A stretch of DNA of 64,000 nt from Lumnitzera littorea (lineage: Eukaryota > Streptophyta > Magnoliopsida > Myrtales > Combretaceae), in contig JAMXBB010000012.1 in the NCBI GenBank assembly GCA_024138015.1, positions 18,095,374 to 18,159,373 on the forward strand, given 5' to 3'. The notes below the pieces were generated by a model. The model was not told the DNA's origin. It saw only the letters and a list, made by a program, of their open reading frames with translations, and did not search any database. A program made the translations under genes and the position numbers. Each line of letters starts with the position of its first letter. The first letter of the stretch is position 1. Positions 47,931 to 60,318 of this stretch are shown here, one piece after another.

Positions 47931-50900
47931 GTACATTAACCAAAGTTAATGGATAAAAATGCTTAAAGTATTGGAATAAAATTAACATATTTGTATATTT
48001 CGTAGTAAAGAATCAATATTAGCTTGTTTACATTGGTGAAAATGGGATTCTATTAGCTCCATATTCCTTATTAGACTTGTATTAGATCACTCATTTCATT
48101 TTTTTTACTCCTTAGTAGTGTTAGGGAAGGATGGCTATTATTTGAAACCATGTAATTGACATTACTTACTATCACTTTAGAATTGCAATTACATACAAGC
48201 AACTCTTTCCTTCCATTTGTGTCACAATAAAATTAAACAAAGAGCTGTGAGATCTTATGGTTAAGTATCCCACATAGATCGTAGAGGGTTGTGGTATTAG
48301 TTTATAAGGTTATGGTTGTAAATATTTTGTTATTATAAGCTTGAAACTTTTGGGTCAAGTGGTTGAAATGGGCCCATTAATATTTATTAGTTTGGCTATT
48401 TAATACTTTTGGCTCGGGAGGTTATAAATGGTATCAGAGCAGACTCTTTGCTAGTGCGTAGATGATTTGGATCTGGCTCTAGTTTAAAGAAGAGGTTTAA
48501 GGAAGGCAGGGAGTATCATTATAGTATGACTCTTTACATACTTTTAGAATGATCTATAGGTAATAGATAGCTTGAATTGTATATCGAAAAAGAAGGAAGA
48601 TTTGGACTCAATTGTAAGGTCTCGCAACGAGAACATCGTATGTTTAAAAGGGGAGGAGAGGAGATTGTGAGACCCTATGGTTAAGTATCACATACGGATT
48701 ATGGGAGGTTGTAGTACTAGTTTATAAGGTCATAATTGTGAACATCTTGTCAATATAAGCTTGAAACTTTTGGATTAAATGGTTCAAATGGGTCTATTAG
48801 TATTTGTTGGTTTAGCTATTCACTACTTTTGGCCTAAAACGTTATAATAGCCTTCTTCCATCAATATAATATTACAATGAAAACAAAGAAATGAAAAAGA
48901 AAAACCCTAACTCTACTCATCTTCATACATCCTTTCCATCCATCATTCTTTAGGTATCCTTGCTATCTCTCTCTAGATTTATGTCCACTCTCGATTCACG
49001 TCCTATGACTCTAGGCCATGATGTTGTTATAGTAATGGGTGTGGGCTATCTCTTGTCTCAATCTATTGCTTTCGATTCATGATCTATCTTTCTTGATCAA
49101 GAACTAAAGATTGCAATAGGTTTTGTACAGGTGGGTTGTTGAAGTGGGAGTGTGTAATTAAACACAAGAACCATAGAACAGGGAGCTGGTGGTCATGTGA
49201 TTGCAATGGGTTTTGTATTGGTGGTCATACAGTTATATTGGGTGGACTCAAGTTTAGGAGCGATTTTGTGTTTTTATGGGTTAAGGTTTCATATTTGGAT
49301 GAATTAATAGAAGGAATTTAGATTTGATGAAAGTGATAAATTTAATTTATATATATATATATATATTTTATAAGGATGAATTTAACATTAGAATGAAGAT
49401 GATGAAAATAACATATGATGAAGAAGATTTTATGAAAATGATGAATTTAATAATTTTCTTTTTTGGCTAAGGTTGAATTTAATATTTGGATAAAGATGAT
49501 ATGATGAAAATACTAGGGATATTTTGGTCTTTTAAGTAGTTATTCAATTTTTTTTCCTTCATATATTCTTTAACTAACTAAACAACATAATAAACATTCT
49601 TGACCTATTTCATGTCAATTCTATTCTTCAATAATAAAAATATGTATCTAATATTGCTTACACCAAATATGGTACAAGTGAATTATATTACCATTTCTTC
49701 TTATAATATGCTATATAGCTCTTTTTATTCTATTTAGTTTTACTAATTAAATGTGCATAAATCAACTAGAGTTGTATATTGTTAAGTATCTAATAATTAT
49801 AAATCCTTAACTTGGAAAAAAAAAAAATTAAAAGCAAACGATAGACTTGAAAAAGATGCCTATGGTCTATGTGCATTAACCTTTTGCAAAGTTAATAAGT
49901 TTTTTAGTAGTTGTTGATAGAGTCTATCGTTTAATTAGTTTTCTTATTTAAGAATATTACTTGTTATAATTAACATTTGTTTGATTGAATAAATTTTTTC
50001 ATCAATTATTTGGTTTGTATATTGTTTGAAGTTGTTGAGCAAAAAGTCTTGAGGTACTAGAGTAAAACTAAAATATTTATACCATATATTTGGTAGTACA
50101 AAAATCCATTTCATAATATAGAATAAAATGCATCTTTAAAATTCTAAAAATAACATTATACTCAATTTTCAAATCATAGTATTAAGCTTTATTGTAACTT
50201 ATAACAAGAATAATTCATTTTTAAAATTTCTTTTAATTTTTTCAATCATAAAAATTTGTATCCGATATCCTATACACTAAACATGGCTGTCATATCTTGT
50301 TTTTCTTATACTGTACTATTCAATTTTTCCTATACTTTTTTATTTTATTAACCAAATGCTACCTTATAAATTAACAACTCATTTGCTTCCCATTAATAGT
50401 AGTTTCATTTGCTCCTTATTCTTTATGGAAGAATTATTAAGGCATTCATTTGTATTTTAGGGTCGAAATAGTAATATTATCAGGACTCTTTATTATAAGA
50501 AGTGTTTAATACATATTCATTACTCAAATATTTAAATAGTTATTAAATATTGGAATTCATTTTGTTCCTAATAGCCTCAATAAAATTAACAAGTGATAGT
50601 GCAATATCTGTTCATAATTTATTATAGCTTTATTCCACTCCTCACTATATAACTATTATATTCTAGTCTTTTTCCATTTAGTGAAGTTTGATTAATTAGT
50701 ACATGTACTTCGATATGAACTAAGAAAGAGTTTCACCTCAAGACTTTCCTTCTCTATTGGTATATTATTCATCATGCCTCCATTAGATATGTTAATATTA
50801 CCAAATGCATATATTATAAAATAAATTCATTAGCATAATAAAAAAAATAGTAATAAATTTTATTTAAATAAGCATAGTGATTTTTTTTACCATGTAGGGG

Positions 50901-51037
50901 AGTTGATTATGACTTTAGAGAATGGGAAATTGTTGTATAAGTGAAAAAATGGGGAGCTAAAAAATATGTAGAGAAGATTTGTACAATACACTTAACAACA
51001 GGATAGAGAAATAAAGTGAAGAGAGAAAGTGATTAGA

Positions 51038-51069
<32 letters not shown>

Positions 51070-51811
51070 ATTGAAAAATATATCTTCATTAAATTAATTG
51101 ATAATTAATATAAGAGCTGGTTTTATTCTTATATATTATGAGATTGAGGACTAGATAGTAATTTTTTAAAATGGTAATTACTTAAGGTTTTCTAACTTTA
51201 ATAATATAGATACTATCTATATAATCATTGCCTAATGCAATTTTCTCTTTCTTGATTTAAATTAGAAAACTAAATTCATAGTTGGTAATAACATCAATAG
51301 AAATAATGAACGTATTTGACATAAACTATTCCTATAAATGTGGACAAAATTTTTGTTTAATTGTATTTTACTTCTTATATTTATATATCTATAATAAAAA
51401 TATAGTATTGCGGGAGCCTATCTCATCACAAAGAACTCTTTAGGCCATTGATTTAATAATGGGTTTGAAAAGTTGATCTTTTTCATAGATAATTGTGTAA
51501 ATTGTAATTTAGTGTAAATTAAACAAATCAAAATGGAAGAGGAAAAAACAAAAAAGAGGCCAAGTGTCCAAATCAACTATAAGGTAAGGATAGGCAAAAA
51601 AACTAACCAAATAGAATCAACCTGTAAATCAAATCGAATCAAATAAAAAATTTATAGTTAGTTTAGAAAGATAAATTAAACTAAACCATTTAAAAAATAT
51701 ATATATAGTAATATTTTATTTCAAGTAAAGAGTGTTTTTTTATAATAATATAGTATATAAAAGAATTTTTTATTTACATTTATTGAAATATATATATATA
51801 TATATTAAACT
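47931..51811. repeat. Near-identical 3.88-kb block, copy 2
   Basis: It starts GTACATTAACC, as does 44051, and runs parallel to copy 1 to the end of copy 1 (TTAAACT). Unique sequence begins at 51812. It carries the second TRIM copy and the complete hAT-type MITE. Unlike copy 1, its right edge continues smoothly through the MITE, so copy 2 holds the true right-hand junction. Confidence 0.95.
48246..48846 (+). mobile_element. TRIM, second copy (in duplicated block)
   Basis: Identical to 44366-44966: terminal repeats 48246-48426 and 48666-48846, primer site at 48429-48440. It is probably the same locus represented twice and should not be counted as an independent insertion. Confidence 0.85.
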
Positions 51812-52201
51812 TTTAATTACCATAATATATAAACTATATATATATCTTGACTCAAAATTTGTACTATATATTATTTTTATAAATGAAATTAATTATTAAC
51901 AAGCATTTAAAAAGTTTTAGTCACGAAAATATTAATTTCATCAATTTCTATTATGATAATATCTATTATTTTTAATCAACTCAATACTTTTTACATGAGA
52001 TTACATGTTTTGCATATATACTTTTTTAAATTAGAAAATATGGTTCAATCTGTAAACCAAATTAAACAAAATTGAATTTTTACGATTTCGAAAAATTCTC
52101 AATCCAAATTATACGATTTAGTTTAAAATAATAAAAAATCGAACTATATTTTTATAATTTAAAAAAAAAAACTGAACCAAACTAACCCATACTCACTCCT
52201 A
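51585..52201. mobile_element. Degenerate hAT-type MITE
   Basis: 617 bp. The left end TAAGGATAGGC and right end ACTCACTCCTA are weakly inverted versions of the TAGGG-type termini seen at 39206. Flanking 8-mers CTATAAGG (51577-51584) and CTATAAAG (52202-52209) differ at one base. The interior has 'aaccaaa/tttggtt'-type words similar in style to the MITE at 39206. Older than that copy, judged by terminal decay. Confidence 0.6.
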
Positions 52202-52209
52202 CTATAAAG

Positions 52210-54124
52210 AACGTCGAAATCGTCCAAAAAAACAATATCAACTAAATTTACAATTCCATCAATCATGCCATGAGATTGGGACCATCATGATTTAATGTTT
52301 TTGTTGTATGGATATTAATATCATCGGTGGGCCATGTCTATCTACTCTTTCTCATTGAAAGGCCCTTTTATTGATGTCTGTCCACTGACGTCTCCTTTAA
52401 CGGAGCGACCAGCCTTTCATTAAGTTGGTGGGCCACCATGCTTTTTGTTTTAATCCTAGTCCACATTTCGAGACCAATAATTGATTTACGGCAACAAGGC
52501 GGACATCTGAGCATTCAATTAAACTTTACAAGGCGACCCTATTTGTCTTTCTTTACGAACATATTAATAATAATCATAAGACATTGTATAGTGTTTAATA
52601 TTTTTATAAAGGTTGCAAAGGAGGCAAACTGCTAAACATCAATTCGAGCTCATACTTAAGTTTGGCACGGTTTAAACTTAATTATAGATGAGTTGAATTT
52701 AAACTCAAAATAAAAAGTTTGTTTATTTAGATAAATTGTACTCAAACTCTTATTTAGATTTACGAATTTTATATATATATAAAATATTATATATATTATA
52801 TTATCTATAATGTAAAATTAAAATTTGAAACTAATATTTTATTAATATATATAAATATATAATATGATATGAGATAATATATAATATAATCTTTATTCAT
52901 TGCTTATTAACTATTTATTTATACATTTGTTCATTTTTATATTTAGCCTTGTGAATAAACTCAAACTCAATTTACTTCAAGTTTACTTAACTCGAGCTCG
53001 ATAAACGAGTCCAAGCCTTTAAAAGCTCTATTTCACTCAGTTTGTCTTTTTTGTGAGAAGAAAGGTTTTAGTGGTATTAATATATTAAGTAAATCGATAA
53101 ATAACGTATACATATTAATAAAAATTTAATATTTGAAAACATAATTAGTACTTTTTCAAAAAATATATTTATTTATTATTACGTCTTAAATTTTTATTAA
53201 TAATTATATGTTATTTATCGATTTATTTAGTGTAATAATGCTATTAAATCTTTTTTTTACCTTATGTAAGTAAAATGTATCTTATTGCTAAGAGCACTTT
53301 AAGTAATGACAATAATAAGAATCATATAATCATGTTTTAGATCTAGATTTAAATGAGTTTATATTTTGAAAAACTAAATTGAACTGAAATGTTTTATACT
53401 TCATTGTTGTGATTACTTATATTATTATATTTCGATCTTAAAAATGTGGTAATTCACTATATATATCCTAATCCAAAAGCAAGGCGTTGCAGCATTCAGG
53501 CCACTTGGGTCCTTCACCTCACTCTCTCAATCCTTTCAACATCTGAAATAGAAGATCTCCCATGGATAAGTATATAGTCGATCTAGCAAGCAACCTAAAC
53601 CAACCGGCAACAAGCATAGCATGTGCTCCAAACATTATCATAGTTGTCAAAGGAGCAAATAAAAGCACATTTTACAAACAGCTACATGTACTCTTGTCTC
53701 TTCACATTTAACAAACATGAGTAGTTCAATTGCAGTTCTCGAGCAAGTCCAACTTTTGCTTTATCATTAATTATTTGGGATGCTCAAATACAACATATAC
53801 ATTATTAGCAATTAAAAAAAATAATTATACTTAGTAGCTAGTCATATTTTTGCATGCGTGTGTGTCTATTAATATTATTTTAATGTGCATATATAAAACT
53901 ACTATTTATAATTTTTTATATAAATTATTTTTTAAACCAAATCAAATTAAAAATTTCAGTTTAGTAACTTTCAATTTAATTTGGCAATATGAATATTGAT
54001 CTTCTAATGGGATAAATCGATTTTGAATTTATTCTCCATCAAGTTGTAATACAATTAAGATAAAAAAAAAAAGATAATTAGTATATTTGATTTGATTTGT
54101 AAAAATCCTCTAAACTAAGCTTAA
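52210..54124. other. AT-rich intergenic DNA, possible MITE remnants
   Basis: No gene is supported; the 65-residue frame at 52438 has no recognised domain. Sequence near 52645-53040 has 'gagctcgataaacgag' and 'gagctcatacttaag' words at its two sides, as in some plant MITEs, but no clear duplications. 53930-54120 has more 'aaccaaa' words of the kind seen in the hAT MITEs. These remain unconfirmed. Confidence 0.4.
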
Positions 54125-54425
54125 AAACCAAACCGTGCCATCGCAAGATTTTATTTCAATGGGCGGCTTGAACCGTACGACCTTGGATTGAATCCTTTGA
54201 ATGATTGTTTACGGTTGCGAACAGCATGGGACACCTCAAGCTCCTCAACTTTGAACATGCTTGAAGCCGAAAGAAAAAGAAAGTTCTCGGATGGACGTTT
54301 TGCTCCCCCCCGGTCTGGCTCTTCTTATGCTGATTCCGTCTTTAACCCCATTGCGAGGCTCAGCTGGGAGGAGCTGACTTTAAGCTAAGCTTAAAGCTTC
54401 ATCAACCCAGCTTGGTCATTGACTG
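54125..54425 (+). other. GC-richer island with a 66-residue open frame, origin unknown
   Basis: About 300 bp with clearly higher GC than its surroundings. It includes an open frame at 54188-54388 (MNPLNDCLRLRTAWD..., with a run ERKRKFSDGRFAPPRSGSS). I do not recognise the protein. Sharp composition change within AT-rich DNA is what an inserted piece of mitochondrial or plastid DNA would look like, but that is inference; a decayed gene fragment is also possible. Confidence 0.35.
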
Positions 54426-54430
54426 GCCTT

Positions 54431-54433
<3 letters not shown>

Positions 54434-54474
<41 letters not shown>
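54434..54474. repeat. (AT)n microsatellite
   Basis: About 20 perfect AT units directly after the GC-richer island. Smaller (TA)n tracts are at 60521-60542 and 63331-63352. Confidence 0.95.
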
Positions 54475-54476
<2 letters not shown>

Positions 54477-54479
54477 AAC

Positions 54480-55700
54480 GAAAGCCTGTGATCGGCACCA
54501 TAGGAAAATTTGGATATAATTTAGGGATTTAGATCCTTTTTACTTATTAATCTATTAATTTTTTATAATTTATAAATTAATAGTTGAAATTATTTAGATT
54601 TTTAAAATATCATATGATATTATTATATTTTTTGTAATTTTTGTCATTAATAATATATGGCAACATCTCAAATGGATAAATCGAGGAAATTGAGGAAAAT
54701 AAATAGAGAAAATCTATTTCCATAATTTGGGATGCCAATTCATATTAATATGTCATATCATATTTTTATTTTATGTTAAATTTGTATTGTGTGTCATTTC
54801 CTTTTTATAGTTATGTTGCTAAAATAGTTACACTCATTTTTGTATTATTGTGTTGTGTCCTGAATTATCAATCCCAATTAAAATAGAGCTTAGAATTCAT
54901 ATACAACACGATCAATTATCAATGTTCTACATTATTTAGACAATCATCAGATAATTACAAATACATTGATTAAACATAAGTTACATCTACTCAACATTTA
55001 AAAGCATTTAAAATTGATTTGGTCGGGGAGAATATACACTTATTTTTTGTACTTATTATTATTATTATTTTTTTTAATCTTGATGCAAAAGTCATCTAGC
55101 AGCATCATATAATTTTTTAAGCGTGAAATATGTTTCAACGATCATAAAAGTCAAAAGCTAAGGTGTTCCTTGCCGTGCTGATGCTCTTTGCTATGGTCAA
55201 GATAACAAATCCTGCTTAAATTATCTGCCCTTTTCCCTCAAAATATGCAAATTCAAACTATAAAGGCATTATAATAGGAGTCAATCCTCCGTTCATAAAG
55301 TAGGTCGAACACGACCGGCACGGTCGTTTGTATTTCATTTTGATCTTCTGAGCCTTAGAAAGCACTCACCAGTTATTTTTCCTACTTTGATCGGTGATGC
55401 TGAAAAAGCACTTCTTTGTGAAGGAGAGAAAAGCAAAGTCATGTTTCTGCTCATTTGAGTGACATAAGTGCACAAAATACTTTGTGCCACAACCATCACT
55501 TATTTATAGGTTCTTAGATATCACTAATGTTTAAAGATCGAATTCCAATAAAATTACTTACTAAAAGTGGTGATCCTTTTTATTACAAACTATATTTAAA
55601 ATTGGTGTAAATTTACCACTTATTGATAGGTCCTTTGGGGCTAAGTTTTAAAAGTTTATACTCAAATATTTTAGTATGCTTGAGATCCCCTTAGCACTCC
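54480..55700. other. AT-rich intergenic DNA
   Basis: No gene, RNA or clear repeat is recognised. The part from about 55290 is somewhat richer in GC but has no open frame of note. Confidence 0.45.
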
Positions 55701-56620
55701 TTAGTTCGAAAGCTTACCCCCTTCTAACAAACAAACCTCCTTAGCCTCTCCATATATAGCTCGGCCCAAGCCTAAGTGCAATTAGATCGTTGATGTGCCC
55801 AATACTAACACAACACACTCAAGGATGCCCTAGGGTACTCCTCTAACCCCTACTAATTAAAGAACCTAAAAGCTTCTAGCAAAGTTCTCGAGGTGTTCAA
55901 CTCTTAGGCACTTGAGCCTCGAAGACCCCATGGTCTTCGGGGTAGCCAAATCTATGACTTAGCAAACCCGCATCGACCTTGGTTCCCAAGCACAATTAAG
56001 GTGTGGCATTTGGGCTAAAGAACATGACGTCATGATTACTTTACCCATTCCTCTTTCTCTTTTATTAAATGCTATATTATAGCCTACTATATGGTTTAGG
56101 AGCCTAGTCATTTAGGCTTTGGTGGCTGTCGATACTGATGTGATAAGTTCTAATCCCTAAATTCACTAACTGGTCGAAAGAAGTTGTCGTTTCTTATACT
56201 AAGCATGCTTCCTTACACTGATTATAGATGATCCAATCTAAACTCAACATGTGTCCTAGACAAATAAGCTTCATGCCATATAAATAAAGCGTGAAGGTAT
56301 AAGTATAAGGATCTAAATCTCGAGTTTTACATACATACTTTAAACACTCTCAAAACTTTTTTTCCATCCTTCCTTCCCATCTTGTTAACTTTAGCATCTA
56401 AAGGCTTTCATCGGCATCACTACAGGAGGTTTTCTTGTGTATTTATTATCGCACATAGCTATCGAATCATCAAGAGACCACCAAAAGTCTATTATAGTGA
56501 TAAACACTATCACTACTACCTAACCACAATGGAGAGTTACAAGAACATGTATATTAATAAGGAATCGATAGGTTCCACGTCAACATTATAAGGAATCTTT
56601 TTTCTAAAGGTCTCGACACC
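55701..56620 (+). other. Possible LTR remnant of a gypsy-type element
   Basis: The segment has a more balanced composition than its surroundings, a TATAAATA box at about 56278-56285, and then a passage (TTTAGCATC...TTCATCGGCATCAC...AGGAGG, about 56390-56430) that resembles the U5 region of some plant gypsy LTRs as I remember them. A perfect 7-bp inverted repeat GAAGACC/GGTCTTC lies near 55921-55938. No second copy, primer site or target duplication was found, so this is a weak call. Confidence 0.28.
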
Positions 56621-57480
56621 ATATACAAGGTTTTTCTGTAAAAGTTCCTTAACAATTTTTTAAGGTTTTTTTGTGTGTCCTGAAAATATCATTCTAACGT
56701 ATCAAAAATAAAAGAAAAAAAAGGGAAAAAACCGCTTAATGGAATTTTATGAATTTGTGTTCGCTAAGGACTCCACTGTAATGGTTAAGGAACTAGGACC
56801 TCGGTCTTGGAAAGTACGCCAAGCACTTAGCGGTATTTTTGGCTTGAAAAAAGAAAAAAAAAATTACATAATAGGGAAAGAACAAGTGATTTTCGATCCT
56901 TCTATTTTCTTCATTAATTTCTTAATTAATGGTAGAATTTTTTAAAATTTTTGAACTATTATAAGATACTATTATGATGTAATCTTTTTTCTTATAAATT
57001 TAAATTATTAATTATATCTAAGAATATTGAAAGATGAGAACTTGATGAAAATTGGTTGGGAGGATAGAATTGGTATAGAATTTACCTTCTAAGTGAGATG
57101 GAGGGTTTTTGAACAAAAAAAAAATTTATATATATATATAAATTATAATAGGAAAATAGACAACTACATGGAATTTAGATGTTTCTCCTTTCTTTTTCTC
57201 GATTTTTGCCGATTTATAAATTAGTGATAAAATTCTTTATATTTTTAAATTATTTTTTGATATTATTACTGTATCATTTTTTTTTTATAATCTTAATTAT
57301 CAACCACTCGTGATAAAAAAATGGATGGAAATTGTCAGAAGAAGATGGCCAAATAATTAATATCCCTTACCGTATAAGGATAGTGAACCATTGGCCAGAC
57401 ACATTCCTAATCCTATTATTATTACCATAGCTAATCAGACGGTGAAGATGAATTATTGGCGAACCAGATAAGACCACATG
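56621..57480. other. Sequence upstream of the SEC14-like gene, no gene recognised
   Basis: It contains a 68-residue open frame (56739-56945, with MVKELGPRSWKVRQALSGIF) that matches nothing I recognise and lacks flanking splice evidence. The rest is AT-rich. Confidence 0.4.
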
Positions 57481-57863
57481 TGTCGGCACGTGTCATGGAG
57501 CCAGCCGAGTTGACCCAAATCGAGTGAGGACTTACAAATCCAAAAGGAAGATACCTAAGAATATACCCTTTTTTAATGACGTCAATCTCAATCTAAAAGG
57601 TGAAAACAAAAGAAACATCCCACCCTTTATTGAAGTTTATACATATAATATAAAACGGGGGAAACAAAAAAGGAAAAATCCTGGTAGCATTAAAAACCAA
57701 AAAACAGCCCATACCATGTACCACAAAATCCATCTCTCTCCTAGTATACTATGCTATCCTTAGCCTCAGTATCCCTATAGCATATAATACTCTCCCTATC
57801 ACACGCACGACTTTGCACGTTACTTTGGCATAAACAAAAGGGTCGTTACGAGGGTCGTTGCAT
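57481..57863 (+). promoter_or_regulatory. Putative promoter and 5' leader of the SEC14-like gene
   Basis: A G-box CACGTG lies at 57487-57492 within GGCACGTGTC, a context bound by bZIP factors in light- or abscisic-acid-responsive plant promoters. A TATAAAA box lies at 57649-57655, about 210 bp before the first ATG. A CT-rich leader (around 57725-57745) follows. The elements are visible; their use is inferred. The 79-residue frame at 57524-57763 lies in this region and is probably chance. Confidence 0.4.
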
Positions 57864-60318
57864 ATGATCATGAACTCTCCTTCTTCTTCTTCTAGTGCCG
57901 TATCTGAGTCTCAGCAAAAACAACTTCTCGACAAGCTCGATGTTTTCCAAATTCATGGCAGAGACAGACAGGGTCATAGGGTCCTATGTATCATCGGCAA
58001 GCTTTTTCCCGGTACGTTAAATTTTTGTTTTTGACGTTTTTATTATCGTATCACTAAGAAAGGTTTCGCTAAAAGCAATATACCGCAAAATATGCTTTAG
58101 CGGTCAATAAATCCCTCCCCGAGGGGTTTCGGTAACTTCGAAAATTTTTTAAAATTAAACTTAAAGAATTTAACTTTCTCGTTTTAAAGATTGTTAATTT
58201 TATAGTTTTGACTCCACCTAAAGATGAAAATTCACCTCTCTCCTTCCGAATAAAATCTTGGATCCACCACTTCTGATTCGGGATAATCCCATCGGCCGCT
58301 ATTCATTATTATAAATGCTGTCTCATCTGGCTTTTAATAAAATCCTGTGCCAGCCATAACGTGCCGGACTCAGTAAGGTAATCTAGACTCAGTTTTTGTT
58401 TGATAATTCTTCTCTTTCTTTCTTTGTTTTTTTTTTTTTTTTGTTGGGTGATTACCATGAGAAGGAAAGGGTCCATCTTACTCATAGATTAACATCTATG
58501 TTATTTGATTATAAGATTCAAACTTAATCCATCTTTGGTTTATTTATTTATTTTTGGGCTGATGTATTTTCAGCTAAGGTTGTGGGTAATGAAGTAGTGA
58601 AGAAATACTTGGAGGAAACGATATACCCGAAACTAGAGGAGAAACCATTTTCAGTGGTGTATGTGCACACAGAAACACAGAGGAATGAGAATTTTCCTGG
58701 AATTTCAGCCCTACGATCAGTCTATGACTCCATTCCCTTCCGTGTCAAAGAAAACCTCAAGGCTGTTTACTTCCTGCACCCGGGTTTTCAAGACAGACTC
58801 TTTCTTGCTACCTTGGGTCGTCTCTTGTTCTGTGGAGGGTACGTGTATTCATCCAGTTTTCCTTTTTTTTTTTTTTTTTCCCTTCCTTTTGTACCGCTAA
58901 CTTATGCACAGCTGAAAGTTGTTAAAATGAAAAAAAATTAATAATAATAACACGGGATATGAATTAATGTGTCGATCAAATAACAATATAAATATCAATA
59001 ATATGAATTAATGCGTCAATTGAATAATAATATAAATATCAATAATATTTAAATAAAAATATAAGAAGAGGAAGTTATTGTCAGTGTTATGTATGTTTGC
59101 TTTTAGTATAGATAATTAGAAAAGTTGATGTCTTTTTTTTTTTTTTGGGGAACAATTTCTTCCCAATAACTTTCATTTACTTGTTACAGATAATTTTGAT
59201 CGATTAGAATCCTTTATGTATTCTTTACATTTAATTTTCAGTAGAAGATTGATCAATTTTTAAGAAGTTAAAAATTATCTGTTGGTGGGATAGGGATCCG
59301 ACAGAATGCTTTCAGTCGTTAAACAATTAATATATTATTATGTTGGGAAAAGAATGAATGTATTATGCGTCCTTTATATCACTTTTTGTCTTTTTAGAAA
59401 ATAATTCTCTATTTCTTTTTTTATTTTTTTCCCTCCCTCTTATCCTTTCCCCTCGTTAAGTACGAAGATCGAAACGATAAATAGTTGAAACGTTCTTGAC
59501 AAACACCAGACCAAATTACTGTGGATTCACCTCGGCAGTTCATGTCACATTGAATTCACTTTTGGACTATTCTAATAAACGATTTTAAATATAAATGGTC
59601 GTAGTTGTTGAGTGTAAATGAGGTTTCTCGGTTACCTCAAGTGATACGATAAGTCAATGGTTTTCAATAACCTGGGGTACAATTTATACGTAATGTGTAA
59701 TATATATACGTAATATTAAAAATTATTTATTTTATTAATATTTATAATAAACACGATATATAAATATCTATAAAATCTTATTTCAGGACTAGACATAATG
59801 CATGTTAAATTTTTATCAAATAATGTTCTATCTTTATATACTTTGTTTTCCATAAAATATACAATTAATATTAAAAAGAGTAAAAGTTTGAGGTTTTTAG
59901 CGAATAAATCTTCGAGTACTTGTTAATGGATCCGCATTTCAATAAATACGTTGGTTTTGACAGGTAACATAGTTTTTGTGTCGAAAACCACCATCCATAT
60001 TTTTTTTTCTTTCTAGGCTCCATGATTGGACACATATTTTACACAACCGACAAACAAGACTAACGATCAAGTGTAACACTTCGCAGGTTGTATTCAAAGG
60101 TGAAGTACGTGAACAGACTGGAATTCCTGTGGGAGCATGTGAGGAGGAAGGAGATGGAGATACCAGAATTCGTGTACGATCACGATGAGAAGCTGGACCA
60201 TCCGACGGTTGTTGATTACGGCTTAGAGAGCGATCACCCTAGGGTTCGCTATAGTTATGGTGGAGCTTCGTCAGTGGATTATCCGTTTTCGAGTTATTCC
60301 ATGAGGTGTATAGCGTAA
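57864..60318 (+). CDS. SEC14/CRAL-TRIO-like (GDAP2-type) protein, three exons
   Basis: Exons are 57864-58011, 58574-58838 and 60087-60318; introns of 562 and 1,248 bp have GT-AG ends (donors GTACGT at 58012 and 58839; acceptors TTTTCAG and TTCGCAG). The joined product is 214 aa. A second in-frame ATG at 57870 may be the real start. It shows LDKLDVFQIHGRDRQGHRVL near the N-terminus, FSVVYVHTETQR and FPGISALRSVYDSIP mid-protein, KAVYFLHPGFQDRLFLATLG, then LEFLWEHVRRKEMEIPEFV and a Ser/Tyr-rich tail ending SMRCIA. This is the short plant family annotated as SEC14 cytosolic factor/CRAL-TRIO or ganglioside-induced differentiation-associated protein 2-like, known by lipid-binding-fold homology. The biochemical role is not established; it is probably a cytosolic lipid-binding protein. 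All splice sites keep frame and no stop interrupts it, so it looks functional. Confidence 0.92.
58957..59050. repeat. 44-bp tandem repeat, two units, in intron 2
   Basis: Two units start ATATGAATTAATG at 58957 and 59001 and share the tail ATATAAATATCAATAAT. It lies inside the second intron of the SEC14-like gene, after an oligo-T run, and has no visible effect on splice sites. Confidence 0.8.
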
